64,000 nt of DNA. Source: JBBIRG01 sp964410965. Lineage in GTDB: Bacteria > CLD3 > SB21 > JBBIRG01. The stretch lies in the NCBI GenBank assembly GCA_964410965.1, contig CAYPIY010000005.1, positions 283,665-347,664 of the forward strand, in the 5' to 3' direction. Both the position numbers and the translations under genes were made by a program. Below the pieces are notes generated by a model. That model was not told the DNA's origin, did no database searches, and saw only the letters and a list, made by a program, of their open reading frames with translations. The first letter of the stretch is position 1. Each line of letters opens with the position of its first letter. Positions 25,287-34,982 of the stretch are shown in pieces.

Positions 25287-28200
25287 ATGAAATGCATATT
25301 CTACTTTATATTTATTTTAATTTGTTCATTGTACCCCGCTCAAGCACAACTTACATGGACACCTATAAATAGCGGATTGACTGATACAATAATAAATACT
25401 ATTTATATTAATGGGTCTGATATTTTTGTGGGCACAGTAAATGGTGGCGTCTTTTTATCAACTAATAATGGACAGAGTTGGACTCAGAAGAGTAGTGGTT
25501 TAACTGAGTTATCCGTGTATTCTATTGCCAGTAGCGGCTCTAATCTTTTTGCTGCTACGATGGGAGGCGGCGTTTTTTTATCTACCAATAATGGGACGAA
25601 TTGGACAGCGGTAAATAATGGCTTAACTAGTATATTAGCATATTCATTAGTCATCAAAGGACCAAATGTAATGGTGGGAACTTATGACGCTGGTGTTTTC
25701 CTTACCACAAATAACGGAACGAACTGGACCGCAGTAAATTCCGGATTAAATACAAACATTAGATATCTAAATATTTGTGATTCTAATATTTTTGCTGGTA
25801 CGGAGAGCCATGGCGTTTACTTGTCCACTAACTACGGAACTAACTGGACCGCTGTGAATAATGGATTGCCTGGTCTATGGGTCCAAGGCTTAACTAGCAG
25901 CGGTACCAATGTGTTTACGGCTATAGAAACCCAAGGCGTATTTTTATCAACTGATAATGGGACAAATTGGATTGCTAAGAATAACGGTTTGACTGATTTA
26001 TATGTTTACTATGCATTATCCAGCAGAGGTTCAAATATACTAGTGCATACTCAATATGACGGTGTATTTTTATCAACTAATAACGGCGCAAGCTGGACAG
26101 CACAAAATAACGGGTTACCAGATAAAGATGTTAAATTTTTTGCTATAAGCGATTCAAATGTTTTTGCTGGTACCTATGGTGGAGGCATCTTCAAAGCATT
26201 GGCTCCCATTCCTACAGCCCCGTCGAATTTAACGGCAACAACTTATTCATCAACCCGAATTAATTTATCATGGTCTGCCAGCCTGAACAATCCGCAAAGG
26301 TATCGTATATACCGCTCGTTGTCATCAGGTTCCGGCTTCACGCAGATCGACTCTGTTACAGCTCCTACCGTAACTTACAATAATACGTCGGGCCTCAGCC
26401 CCGCGACAACTTATTATTATAAGATATATGGCGTTAACTCGTGGGGTTCATCTTCATCATCCAATGAAGCGAATGCCAAAACATTCGCGCCCGGATGGTC
26501 ATTGCAAACCTCCGGAATTTCCGGAGCACTGTACAGCGTCAAAGCGGTTTCCAGTACGGTTGCGTGGGCATCCGGTCAGGGAAAAGTATTCCGCACAACC
26601 AACGGCGGAATTACCTGGAACGATGTCGGCGGAAGCACATTTAATATGTATAACGTTGAGAGTATAACGGCACTGGACGCTCAAACAGCGTTTGCCGCCT
26701 ATACATCAACCGGAACATTTGTTTACAGGACGACTAACGGAGGTTCCAGCTGGCAACAGGTTTTCACGCAGTCTGATCCCGGGTATATTAATGGCATTCA
26801 TATGTACGACCCCGTCAACGGAATTGCCTACGGCGATCCGGTGGCGGGCAAATGGACCATCCTAAAAACAACGAACGGAGGCGCTTCCTGGTTTCATATT
26901 CCTAACGAGCCAACCTCATTAACCGGTGAGATGGGATACCCTAACACATTGGTGACGATTAGTAATAGTCACATCTGGTTCGGAACCAATAAAAGCCGGG
27001 TTTTCTATTCAACCGATAAAGGCAACACATGGGCGACCGGAAGCACTTCATTTGTAAATTCCTACGGTCTTCATTTTCTAAGCACGTCCATCGGCGTTGT
27101 AACCGGTCAAAACGCCGCACGTTCAACGAACGGAGGGGTATCTTGGACTGACATAATGTCAATGCCCGGCTCCGCTGATATGTACAGTGCCGGCGGAGTC
27201 AGAACGAACGACTTCTGGGTTGGCCGCGGAAATAAGATTAACCGAAGCACCGATCAGGGCGGGACGTGGTATACCGAATGTACCTTTTCTGAATACATGC
27301 TGGCTATGGATTTCATCACCATCGGGCCCCGCTCTTCAGGCTGGGTTGTCGGTTATAACGGAACCATTGCCGCTTATACAGACAGCGTCGGCGTTTTGGC
27401 GGACGAACCGGCTGCGTCCCCTACTAATATGGTATTTTCTAATGTTCAAACCGATTCCATGCGTGTGAGTTTCACCGCAGCTGCGGGAACCCCGGGCGCA
27501 TCAGGGTACATAGTGATCCGAAGCGCGGGTTCAGCAGTGACCGCGGTTCCTTCGGACGGAATATCCTACTATACCGGTCAGGTTATTGGCAGTGATACCG
27601 TGACCTATGTGGGTTCCGCAACTACATTTCCGGAAACCGGACTTATGCCGGTTACCAATTACTATTATAAAATATTTTCATTCAACGGATCCGCGAATCT
27701 TGTTAATTACCTTACTTCATCTTCGCTTTCAGGTAATTGCTATACACTTTCCGCGGAACCCGCTTCCCAGCCTTCTAATCTGGTTTTCAGCAATGTAAAA
27801 ACCGATTCCATGCGAATCAGTTTCACGGCAGCGACCGGAAACCCTTCCGGATACATCGCCATCCGGAGCGCCGGAACTCAGCCGGTGTCCGATCCGGTGG
27901 ACGGCACAAGTTATACTGCCGGACAAACCATCGGCAGCGATACTGTAGCCTATGTCGGTTCTGCAGCAACATTCTGGAGTGCCGGACTGGCAGTATCAAC
28001 CCGATATCACTATAGGATATACTCGTACAACGGAAGCGCGAACACAACAAATTATCTGACCGACTATCCCTTCCCGCTTTCCGGATACCGCAGCACATTG
28101 GCCGTGGAACCCGCCGCCCAGCCAACGAACTTATTGTTCACATCAGTGGTCAGCGATTCGGTCTCGATTTCCTTCCAGGCGGCCGCCGGAGCGACCGGTT

Positions 28201-31200
28201 ACATCACACTCCGGAGGGCGAATCAACCGGTAACAGATACTCCCCAGGACGGTATTTCATACGCTCAGGGAAGTACGGTCGGAAGTTCCGCCGTTGCGCA
28301 TACCGGAAGCGAGACGTCGTTTCATATCACGGATCTTTCATCCGAAACCCGTTATTATTTTGCCGTCTTTTCATACCGTGGCGGCTCGGATTCCGTCAAT
28401 TATGTTGAAGCATCGCCTTTGACAGGCGACACGGTTACTTCGGGGACGGGTTCCCCGCCTTCCGCGCCCACCTCTTTTAACGCGATCGCCGTTTCAACCG
28501 GCCTCATCGATCTTTCCTGGACGGCGAGCGCGACCGGTGAACCGCTCAAATATTATATCTTCCGGTCATTGACATCCGGCTCAGGATTTATCCTGGCTGA
28601 TTCCGTAACCGCGCCGGCGACTACAAAGAGCCATACCGTACCCAGTCCCGCGACGTCCTATTATTTCCATGTCAAAGCGGCGAACGCCTCCGGATTATCC
28701 GAAGCCTCCAACGAAGACAGCGCGACCACATTCGCAACCGGATGGAAACTGCAGAATTCCGGATTTTCGGGTAACCTGACTTCGGTATCCGCCGTAAGTC
28801 CTTCCGTCGCATGGGCCGCCGGCCTCGGTGGAAAAGTCTTAAAGACCACTGACGGGGGAGTGAACTGGATAACAGCCGACGGAGGCGCATTCGGAACGGA
28901 AGAAATCAAACACATATCAGGATTGGACGGCAATACCGCATTTGTCACAACTAATCCTGTTTCCGAAACCTTTATCTACCGCACGACCGACGGCGGATCC
29001 GGCTGGCATCAGGTGTTTAACCAGTCCAACGGATATATTGATGCTGTACACATGTACGACCCGGTCAACGGCATCGCTTGCGGTGATCCCGTGGGCGGAA
29101 AATGGACGGTCCTGAAAACCACAAACGGAGGTGCATCCTGGTACCGGATTCCCACGGAACCGGCTTCGCTCACAAGCGAATGGGGCTGGCCGAATTCGCT
29201 GGTAACGGTCGGAAGTTCACACATCTGGTTTGGCACCAACAAAAACCGCGTGATGCGAAGCACCGACGGCGGATTCACATGGTCTTCCGGCGCCACGCCG
29301 TTTCTGCACTCATCAGACATTCATTTTACCGATATTCTGACCGGCGTAACGGGCGGAGAAGCATCTGCTGCCCGGACAACGGACGGCGGGGCCACCTGGA
29401 TTTCCATCCCTGCAATCCCGGGTTCAGGAGTCATTCTTGGGGCCGGAGGTTCCGGGAACGGTGATTTCTGGATGAGTCACGGAACCACAATGGCCCGTAG
29501 CACCGATCAGGGCACAAACTGGTTTTCGGAAGGAACATTTGCAAACTCTATAACAGCGGTGGATTTCGTCACCGTCGGCCCCTATACATCGGGCTGGATC
29601 GTCGGCGCTGACGGAATGGTTGCCGCTTACTCGGATACCGTCGGTTCCCTGCCTGCTGAACCGACGGCTTCTCCGGCAAACATTGTATTTTCAAACGTAC
29701 TGGCAGATTCCATGCGGGTGAGTTTTTCACCGGCCCCGGGAGGCGCAACCGGCTATATCGCCATCCGCAGCGCGGGAACCGCACCGGCAACCGATCCTGC
29801 AGACGGGATATCCTATTATGCCGGCCAGGTCATCGGCGGGGACACCGTGGCTTATGTCGGTCCGTCCTTAACGTTTGTTAACACGGGTCTGGCGCCCGGT
29901 ACAAAATATTTTTACAAGATCTATTCTTATAATGGCGCAAACGCACTGATTAATTACAGAACTGCGTCGCCGCTTGAAGGAGATACAACTGCAGCCTCTT
30001 CCGGCGTGCCTCCCTCCCCACCGTCCAGCCTTACCGCGACTGCCGTTTCCTCCGGCCGCATCAATCTGGCATGGACCGGCAGCGTATCGGGAAATCCGAC
30101 CAAATATTTCATTTACCGCAAAGACGGACCCGCCTATTTATTGCATGATTCAGTCGGAGCCGTTCAATGGTTGTATGTCGATTCCGGTCAGTCGGTCAAT
30201 CCGTCCACGACCTATTCATACCAGGTTTACGCGTCAAACGCCTACGGATTTTCCGGACCCTCCAACGAGGCCAATGCGACAACCTTCGCGACCGAACCCG
30301 CGTCACAGCCTGTAAATCTGGCTTTTGCGGATCTGAATTTTAACTCTTACACGCTGGTGTTCAATCAGGCCGCCGATCTTCCGGCCGGCTACCTCATCCT
30401 CAAGAAAACCGACGGCTCTCCGACCGCTGTGCCGTCGGATGGAACGGAATATACGGCCGGCAGTATCATCGGGACGGATACGGTTGTCTACGCAGGATCG
30501 GATACTTCCGTGAACCTGACCGGTCTTGCTCCCAGCACTGTGTACTATTTCGATGTATTTTCATATAACGGCAACGGGCTGACCGTTAATTATCTGGCTG
30601 AAAATCCCCTGGAAGGTTCCCGTGCGACCCTGCAGACCGAACCCCCGCAGCAGCCCACGGCCCTGGTTTTCAGCAGCGTGCATTCCGATTCGATGCGGGT
30701 CAGTTTCACGGGAGCCATCGGCGGCCCGGCGGGATATATTGTGTTAAGGAACAGCATTCCTGTCGTTGGCAATCCGGCCGACGGTACCGCTTATACGGCG
30801 GGTGAAACCATCGGTACCGACTCCGTGGTGTATGCCGGTTCCCAGACCACATTCGGCCAGTACGGATTGGCGTCTGCCACGCGGTATTATTTCAAAATAT
30901 TTTCGTACAACGGCAATGGCCCGCGGACAAATTACCTGACTGTTTCACCCTTAACGGGGGATACCGTATCCTCTGGATTCGTCACCGAACCCGCTTACCA
31001 GCCGACGAATCTTGTTTTCAGCGATGTCGATACTGGTACGTTCAAGGTTACATTTAACTGCGCGACAGATTATCCTTTGGGATATCTCGTTTTGCGGAGT
31101 GAGATTAATTATCCAAATATTTCCCCGACTGACGGACAAACCTACAGTCCAGGTGCGGTTCTCGGTAATGCAAGGGTAGTTACTTCCGGAAGCGACACAT

Positions 31201-33266
31201 CTTACAACGAAATCGGCTTATTTGCCAATACGATATACTATTATCATGTCTATTCATTTAACGGTACCGGTTCTCTTACGGATTATCTGACCACCAATCC
31301 CCTAACCGGCGCACAGACGACGCTGGCTGCCGAGCCCACCGCCCAGCCGACGGAATTGTCCTTCGAAGCCGTCAGCTCTGACACATTCAAAGTCGATTTC
31401 AAGGATGCCGCCCCTGTTCCGACCGGTTATATTGTGCTTATGAAAACCGGCTCCCTCCCGTCTGCCATCCCGTCCGACGGTACGGTTTATACGGCCGGAA
31501 ATACCATCGGCGACGCACAAGTGGTTTATACCGGCAATTCCCATGAATTCGACCAGACCGGAGCGGTTGAAAATACGACCTATTTTTACAAAATATTTTC
31601 CTATAACGGCAACGGAGAGGCAATCCATTACTTAAAGGAGGCCCCGTTAACCGGCCAGCACACGCATATCAGCCCGCCGAAGATCCTGAGCGGCTCCCTG
31701 TCGATATTACCCGCGAATCCCTCGGAAGACGATTCCATAAAAATCACCGTACCCATCAGCGGAACCTCGCCCGCGGGATATCTGACTTTCGGCAACGGGA
31801 GCCATACATCGGCTTTCACGGTTCGCATGAACAGTAACGGTACGGCGTTTTTCGCGACCATTCCGCCTCCCCTGGTCACCCGTGAGGGCGTGGTATACCG
31901 GATTAAGGCCGTGAATGCTGCGGATTCGTCATTCTTCCCGGCCAGCGGATTTATCAGCATTCCGATCCGTGTCGCCAATACAGCGGCCATACAGTCCATC
32001 GGCAGTTATCCAGACGGGATAATTCTTGAATGTTACAACACGATCAGCCTGCCGCTGAACTCGAATATCGACATGGAGGCCCTGGTCGGCCCCTCCGAAG
32101 GCGGTACGGTCTGGCGGCTTGTCACGCACGCTCCCACGGAATGGGTGGACCAATACGTGATGGAAAACAACAAAGCGTACTTCTTTTATCACCGGAAAGA
32201 CGCTCCGGTACAGCTCAACCTGCTGAACGCCGTCACCAACTCAACCGGCCTGTTTGAGAATTTCCGCCTGCATCCTGAATGGAACCTCGTGCCATGGCCG
32301 TACGCTTTCAAAGGCAATATCACCTGGCGAGATCCGTCAAAAATCGGACCGGTCTGGCAGATGACTGAAGGCGCGTATGATTCGATGACGACGACGCTCA
32401 AGCCGTTCGGCGGATACGTGATTTTCAACAAGACGCCGGATACGGTTCTGATCAAGGATGTCCTGGAGTGGTCCCATGTTTCTCTCGGGAAATCCGTTTT
32501 TGAAAAAACGGCGCCATCGCCCCTGCTGTGGAGCATCCATTTCCAGCTTAGGAACGAAAAATCCCGCGATCTTTACAACCTCATCGGCGTTTCGGAACAG
32601 GCGGCGGTTGAATCCGATCCATTCGATGACGCCGAACCGATCAGTCCCGGCCGGCAGACACATGTATATTTTTCCGCCTCTGAAACCGGAAAATCCTCGA
32701 AAAGCCTGGCCTGCGACATCCGCTCCGCGGAAACGGAAGGGCACGCGTGGGACATCACTGTCGAACGCCGGCCGAATGAAACTTATGCCGATCTCTCATG
32801 GTCCGTGAACGCCCTGCCCGAAGGATATTCGGCGGTGCTGTACGACTTTACGGCAAACAGGGTCGTGAATCTTCTTGAGAATCATCAGGCAAGGATCTCC
32901 GGGCCGGATATCCACCGTGGAAAGGTCATCGCCGGAACGTCTGCCTTTATTCTCGGTGAAATCGTGAAAATCCGCGAAACCATTCCCGAACGGTTCGCCC
33001 TGCACCCGAATTTCCCGAACCCGTTCAACCCGAACACGACGATCCGTTTTGACGTCGCGAAAACCGGCCGCGTAAAAATTCAGATTTACAATGTTCTCGG
33101 ACAGCTGGTAAATACTCTCGTGAACAGCGAAATGGAAACAGGGAAGTATGACATTCAATGGAACGGGAAAGACGCGCGGAGCGTTCCGGTTTCAAGCGGA
33201 ATTTACATCTGCCGGCTCGTGACGGACGGATACGTGAAGTCGCGAAAGATGGTCCTGGTCCGGTGA
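25287..33266 (+). CDS. Giant secreted Ycf48/BNR-propeller and Fn3 protein with sorting domain (copy 1)
   Basis: 2659 residues. AGGA lies 8 nt before the ATG and a signal peptide follows (MKCIFYFIFILICSLYPAQA). Domains: a BNR/Ycf48 propeller (about 21-305), Fn3 (310-402) and a Ycf48-like block (403-702). Next are three Fn3-related repeats (707-1052), Fn3 (1059-1150) and a second Ycf48-like block (1152-1452) closely resembling the first. Six more Fn3-type repeats (1455-2129) and a region shared with the protein at 34983 (2129-2562) follow. The sorting domain (NFPNPFNPNTTIRF, 2567-2659) ends the protein. It is probably exported and surface-bound. The first 900 bases are visibly AT-richer than the rest. 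It lies 120 nt after the CsgG/PEGA gene. Confidence 0.85.
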   Translation: MKCIFYFIFILICSLYPAQAQLTWTPINSGLTDTIINTIYINGSDIFVGTVNGGVFLSTNNGQSWTQKSSGLTELSVYSIASSGSNLFAATMGGGVFLSTNNGTNWTAVNNGLTSILAYSLVIKGPNVMVGTYDAGVFLTTNNGTNWTAVNSGLNTNIRYLNICDSNIFAGTESHGVYLSTNYGTNWTAVNNGLPGLWVQGLTSSGTNVFTAIETQGVFLSTDNGTNWIAKNNGLTDLYVYYALSSRGSNILVHTQYDGVFLSTNNGASWTAQNNGLPDKDVKFFAISDSNVFAGTYGGGIFKALAPIPTAPSNLTATTYSSTRINLSWSASLNNPQRYRIYRSLSSGSGFTQIDSVTAPTVTYNNTSGLSPATTYYYKIYGVNSWGSSSSSNEANAKTFAPGWSLQTSGISGALYSVKAVSSTVAWASGQGKVFRTTNGGITWNDVGGSTFNMYNVESITALDAQTAFAAYTSTGTFVYRTTNGGSSWQQVFTQSDPGYINGIHMYDPVNGIAYGDPVAGKWTILKTTNGGASWFHIPNEPTSLTGEMGYPNTLVTISNSHIWFGTNKSRVFYSTDKGNTWATGSTSFVNSYGLHFLSTSIGVVTGQNAARSTNGGVSWTDIMSMPGSADMYSAGGVRTNDFWVGRGNKINRSTDQGGTWYTECTFSEYMLAMDFITIGPRSSGWVVGYNGTIAAYTDSVGVLADEPAASPTNMVFSNVQTDSMRVSFTAAAGTPGASGYIVIRSAGSAVTAVPSDGISYYTGQVIGSDTVTYVGSATTFPETGLMPVTNYYYKIFSFNGSANLVNYLTSSSLSGNCYTLSAEPASQPSNLVFSNVKTDSMRISFTAATGNPSGYIAIRSAGTQPVSDPVDGTSYTAGQTIGSDTVAYVGSAATFWSAGLAVSTRYHYRIYSYNGSANTTNYLTDYPFPLSGYRSTLAVEPAAQPTNLLFTSVVSDSVSISFQAAAGATGYITLRRANQPVTDTPQDGISYAQGSTVGSSAVAHTGSETSFHITDLSSETRYYFAVFSYRGGSDSVNYVEASPLTGDTVTSGTGSPPSAPTSFNAIAVSTGLIDLSWTASATGEPLKYYIFRSLTSGSGFILADSVTAPATTKSHTVPSPATSYYFHVKAANASGLSEASNEDSATTFATGWKLQNSGFSGNLTSVSAVSPSVAWAAGLGGKVLKTTDGGVNWITADGGAFGTEEIKHISGLDGNTAFVTTNPVSETFIYRTTDGGSGWHQVFNQSNGYIDAVHMYDPVNGIACGDPVGGKWTVLKTTNGGASWYRIPTEPASLTSEWGWPNSLVTVGSSHIWFGTNKNRVMRSTDGGFTWSSGATPFLHSSDIHFTDILTGVTGGEASAARTTDGGATWISIPAIPGSGVILGAGGSGNGDFWMSHGTTMARSTDQGTNWFSEGTFANSITAVDFVTVGPYTSGWIVGADGMVAAYSDTVGSLPAEPTASPANIVFSNVLADSMRVSFSPAPGGATGYIAIRSAGTAPATDPADGISYYAGQVIGGDTVAYVGPSLTFVNTGLAPGTKYFYKIYSYNGANALINYRTASPLEGDTTAASSGVPPSPPSSLTATAVSSGRINLAWTGSVSGNPTKYFIYRKDGPAYLLHDSVGAVQWLYVDSGQSVNPSTTYSYQVYASNAYGFSGPSNEANATTFATEPASQPVNLAFADLNFNSYTLVFNQAADLPAGYLILKKTDGSPTAVPSDGTEYTAGSIIGTDTVVYAGSDTSVNLTGLAPSTVYYFDVFSYNGNGLTVNYLAENPLEGSRATLQTEPPQQPTALVFSSVHSDSMRVSFTGAIGGPAGYIVLRNSIPVVGNPADGTAYTAGETIGTDSVVYAGSQTTFGQYGLASATRYYFKIFSYNGNGPRTNYLTVSPLTGDTVSSGFVTEPAYQPTNLVFSDVDTGTFKVTFNCATDYPLGYLVLRSEINYPNISPTDGQTYSPGAVLGNARVVTSGSDTSYNEIGLFANTIYYYHVYSFNGTGSLTDYLTTNPLTGAQTTLAAEPTAQPTELSFEAVSSDTFKVDFKDAAPVPTGYIVLMKTGSLPSAIPSDGTVYTAGNTIGDAQVVYTGNSHEFDQTGAVENTTYFYKIFSYNGNGEAIHYLKEAPLTGQHTHISPPKILSGSLSILPANPSEDDSIKITVPISGTSPAGYLTFGNGSHTSAFTVRMNSNGTAFFATIPPPLVTREGVVYRIKAVNAADSSFFPASGFISIPIRVANTAAIQSIGSYPDGIILECYNTISLPLNSNIDMEALVGPSEGGTVWRLVTHAPTEWVDQYVMENNKAYFFYHRKDAPVQLNLLNAVTNSTGLFENFRLHPEWNLVPWPYAFKGNITWRDPSKIGPVWQMTEGAYDSMTTTLKPFGGYVIFNKTPDTVLIKDVLEWSHVSLGKSVFEKTAPSPLLWSIHFQLRNEKSRDLYNLIGVSEQAAVESDPFDDAEPISPGRQTHVYFSASETGKSSKSLACDIRSAETEGHAWDITVERRPNETYADLSWSVNALPEGYSAVLYDFTANRVVNLLENHQARISGPDIHRGKVIAGTSAFILGEIVKIRETIPERFALHPNFPNPFNPNTTIRFDVAKTGRVKIQIYNVLGQLVNTLVNSEMETGKYDIQWNGKDARSVPVSSGIYICRLVTDGYVKSRKMVLVR

Positions 33267-33388
33267 CGGAAGGACACGATTCATAAATGATGAACGCCGG
33301 ATGCGGAAGAACGGCTCCGGTTTTCATTTTACAGAGAGCCGGGCTTCCCCGGGAAGTTCAGCTTTTCACAGGAACGGAGGATGGAAAA

Positions 33389-34936
33389 ATGCGGGCTTTT
33401 CTTTTTATCATGTGGATCGCGTGCGGTTCCCTGCACGCCCAGGAATCAAAAAAAACGATCGCGGTGCTGGAATTCCAGTCGAGCGGAGGGCTTGAAAAGA
33501 GCGAGCTTCAGGCGCTGACCAACCGGTTCCGCGGAATCATGGTGCAGACCAACGCGTTTGAGGTCATCGAGCGCGAGAAAATGGGCGAAATCCTCCGGGA
33601 ACAGGACTTCGCCATTTCCGACCAGTGCAACACCTCCGAATGCGCCGTGCAGATCGGGCAATTGCTCGGCGTCCGGTACATGATCGCCGGCGATATCGGC
33701 AAGGTTGGACAGATGTACACGATCGACCTGCGCATGATCGACGTCAGCACCGGGAAAATCATCACCACGAAATCGGAGGATTATGAAGGCAAGGTGGAAG
33801 GCCTGCTGAACGTGATGAAAAGCATCGCCGGGGCGTTTGCCGGACTCGACGGCGGATCCGCCGCTTCCGCGGGAACCGGCGACATCTACATCGTCTCCAA
33901 CCCTTCCAGGTCGGTGATTTATATCGACGGAAAGCAGACTGAATGGGTCACGCCCAAACTGCTTGAGGGCGTGACCGCCGGCAAGCACGTCATCGAGGCG
34001 AGGAACGGCGAACTCGTCGCGCGGAAGGAAATTGACCTCAAAAAAGGCGGGATCGAGAATATCGACCTGAAGCTGGGCAAAATAACCGTTCCCGTGAAAA
34101 TCACATCCGAACCCGCGGGCGCTTCGATCTATATCAATGACCGGGAATCCGGTGTAACGCCCATGGTGGTGAATGTACCCGCGGGATCGCACAAGGTCCG
34201 GGTCCGGAAATCCGGGTATGAAGAATACTCCGATTCACTCGCCATCCGGGAAGGCGAGGCTTCCAAAAGCTTGCAGGCCGCCCTCCGGCGGCTGTTTACG
34301 CTGACGGTGAAGCCCGTCCTGCCGAAAGACGTGACCGCCAAAAGCGTCGAGGTCATCGTGGACGATAAAATACGCCGAAACGACCGGCTCAGCCTCGAGC
34401 TTCCGGAAGGAAAGCACATCATAAAGGTCGTCACAAACCTGGAGATCCTATCCGAATTCTCCAAGATCGTCAACCTGAAATCCGACCAGACCGTCGAGGC
34501 GAACCTGGAATACACTTATGAATACCAGGAAAAACTGAAAGCCGATCAGCAGAAAGCCCTCGCCGAAAAGCAAAGACTGGAGAAGGAAAAACTGGAAAAA
34601 ATCCTTATGGAACAGAAGCAAAAAGAAGACGGGCAGAAACAGCTGGCTGAAAAGGAAAGGCTGGAGAAGGAAAAGAAACAAAAGGAGCAGGAACAACTGG
34701 CGCTGAAGGAGGAAATGGAACGCAAAGCCAGGGAAGCGAAGGAAGTGAAAGAAAGGCTTGATAAGGAAGCGCGAGCCAAAAAAGGCTCGCAGGCCACCGG
34801 CAAATCGAACATGAAATGGTATATCATCGGCGGAGTGGCGCTGGCCGGAGGCGGCGGAGCGGCCGTTGTCCTGTTAGGCAAAAAAGGCGGAGGCGGCTCA
34901 AAATCAGCCCTGCCCCTGCCGACATGGCCGTTCTGA
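33389..34936 (+). CDS. CsgG-like/PEGA-domain envelope protein with coiled coil and C-terminal membrane helix (copy 2)
   Basis: 515 residues from the ATG at 33389. CGGAGG lies 8 nt upstream and a signal peptide follows (MRAFLFIMWIACGSLHA), whereas the open frame from 33287 adds an unlikely leader. It matches the protein at 23674 along its length: CsgG-like domain (VLEFQSSGGLEKSEL and DQCNTSECAVQIGQLLGV shared exactly), PEGA domains, third beta domain, a longer Lys/Glu coiled coil (about 395-475), then KWYIIGG and a Gly-rich end. The two are duplicates that have diverged mainly in the coiled coil and at synonymous sites. It lies 46 nt before a giant secreted protein gene and probably shares its transcript. 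Confidence 0.82.
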   Translation: MRAFLFIMWIACGSLHAQESKKTIAVLEFQSSGGLEKSELQALTNRFRGIMVQTNAFEVIEREKMGEILREQDFAISDQCNTSECAVQIGQLLGVRYMIAGDIGKVGQMYTIDLRMIDVSTGKIITTKSEDYEGKVEGLLNVMKSIAGAFAGLDGGSAASAGTGDIYIVSNPSRSVIYIDGKQTEWVTPKLLEGVTAGKHVIEARNGELVARKEIDLKKGGIENIDLKLGKITVPVKITSEPAGASIYINDRESGVTPMVVNVPAGSHKVRVRKSGYEEYSDSLAIREGEASKSLQAALRRLFTLTVKPVLPKDVTAKSVEVIVDDKIRRNDRLSLELPEGKHIIKVVTNLEILSEFSKIVNLKSDQTVEANLEYTYEYQEKLKADQQKALAEKQRLEKEKLEKILMEQKQKEDGQKQLAEKERLEKEKKQKEQEQLALKEEMERKAREAKEVKERLDKEARAKKGSQATGKSNMKWYIIGGVALAGGGGAAVVLLGKKGGGGSKSALPLPTWPF

Positions 34937-34982
34937 GCGGTACTCGTTTTCTGATCGGATCATTTAAGCGGGAGTCTGTACC

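Noticed and set aside
33287..33388. N-terminal extension of the second CsgG/PEGA protein
   Set aside because: The extension has no signal peptide and no counterpart in copy 1; the ATG at 33389 has CGGAGG upstream and a clean signal peptide.
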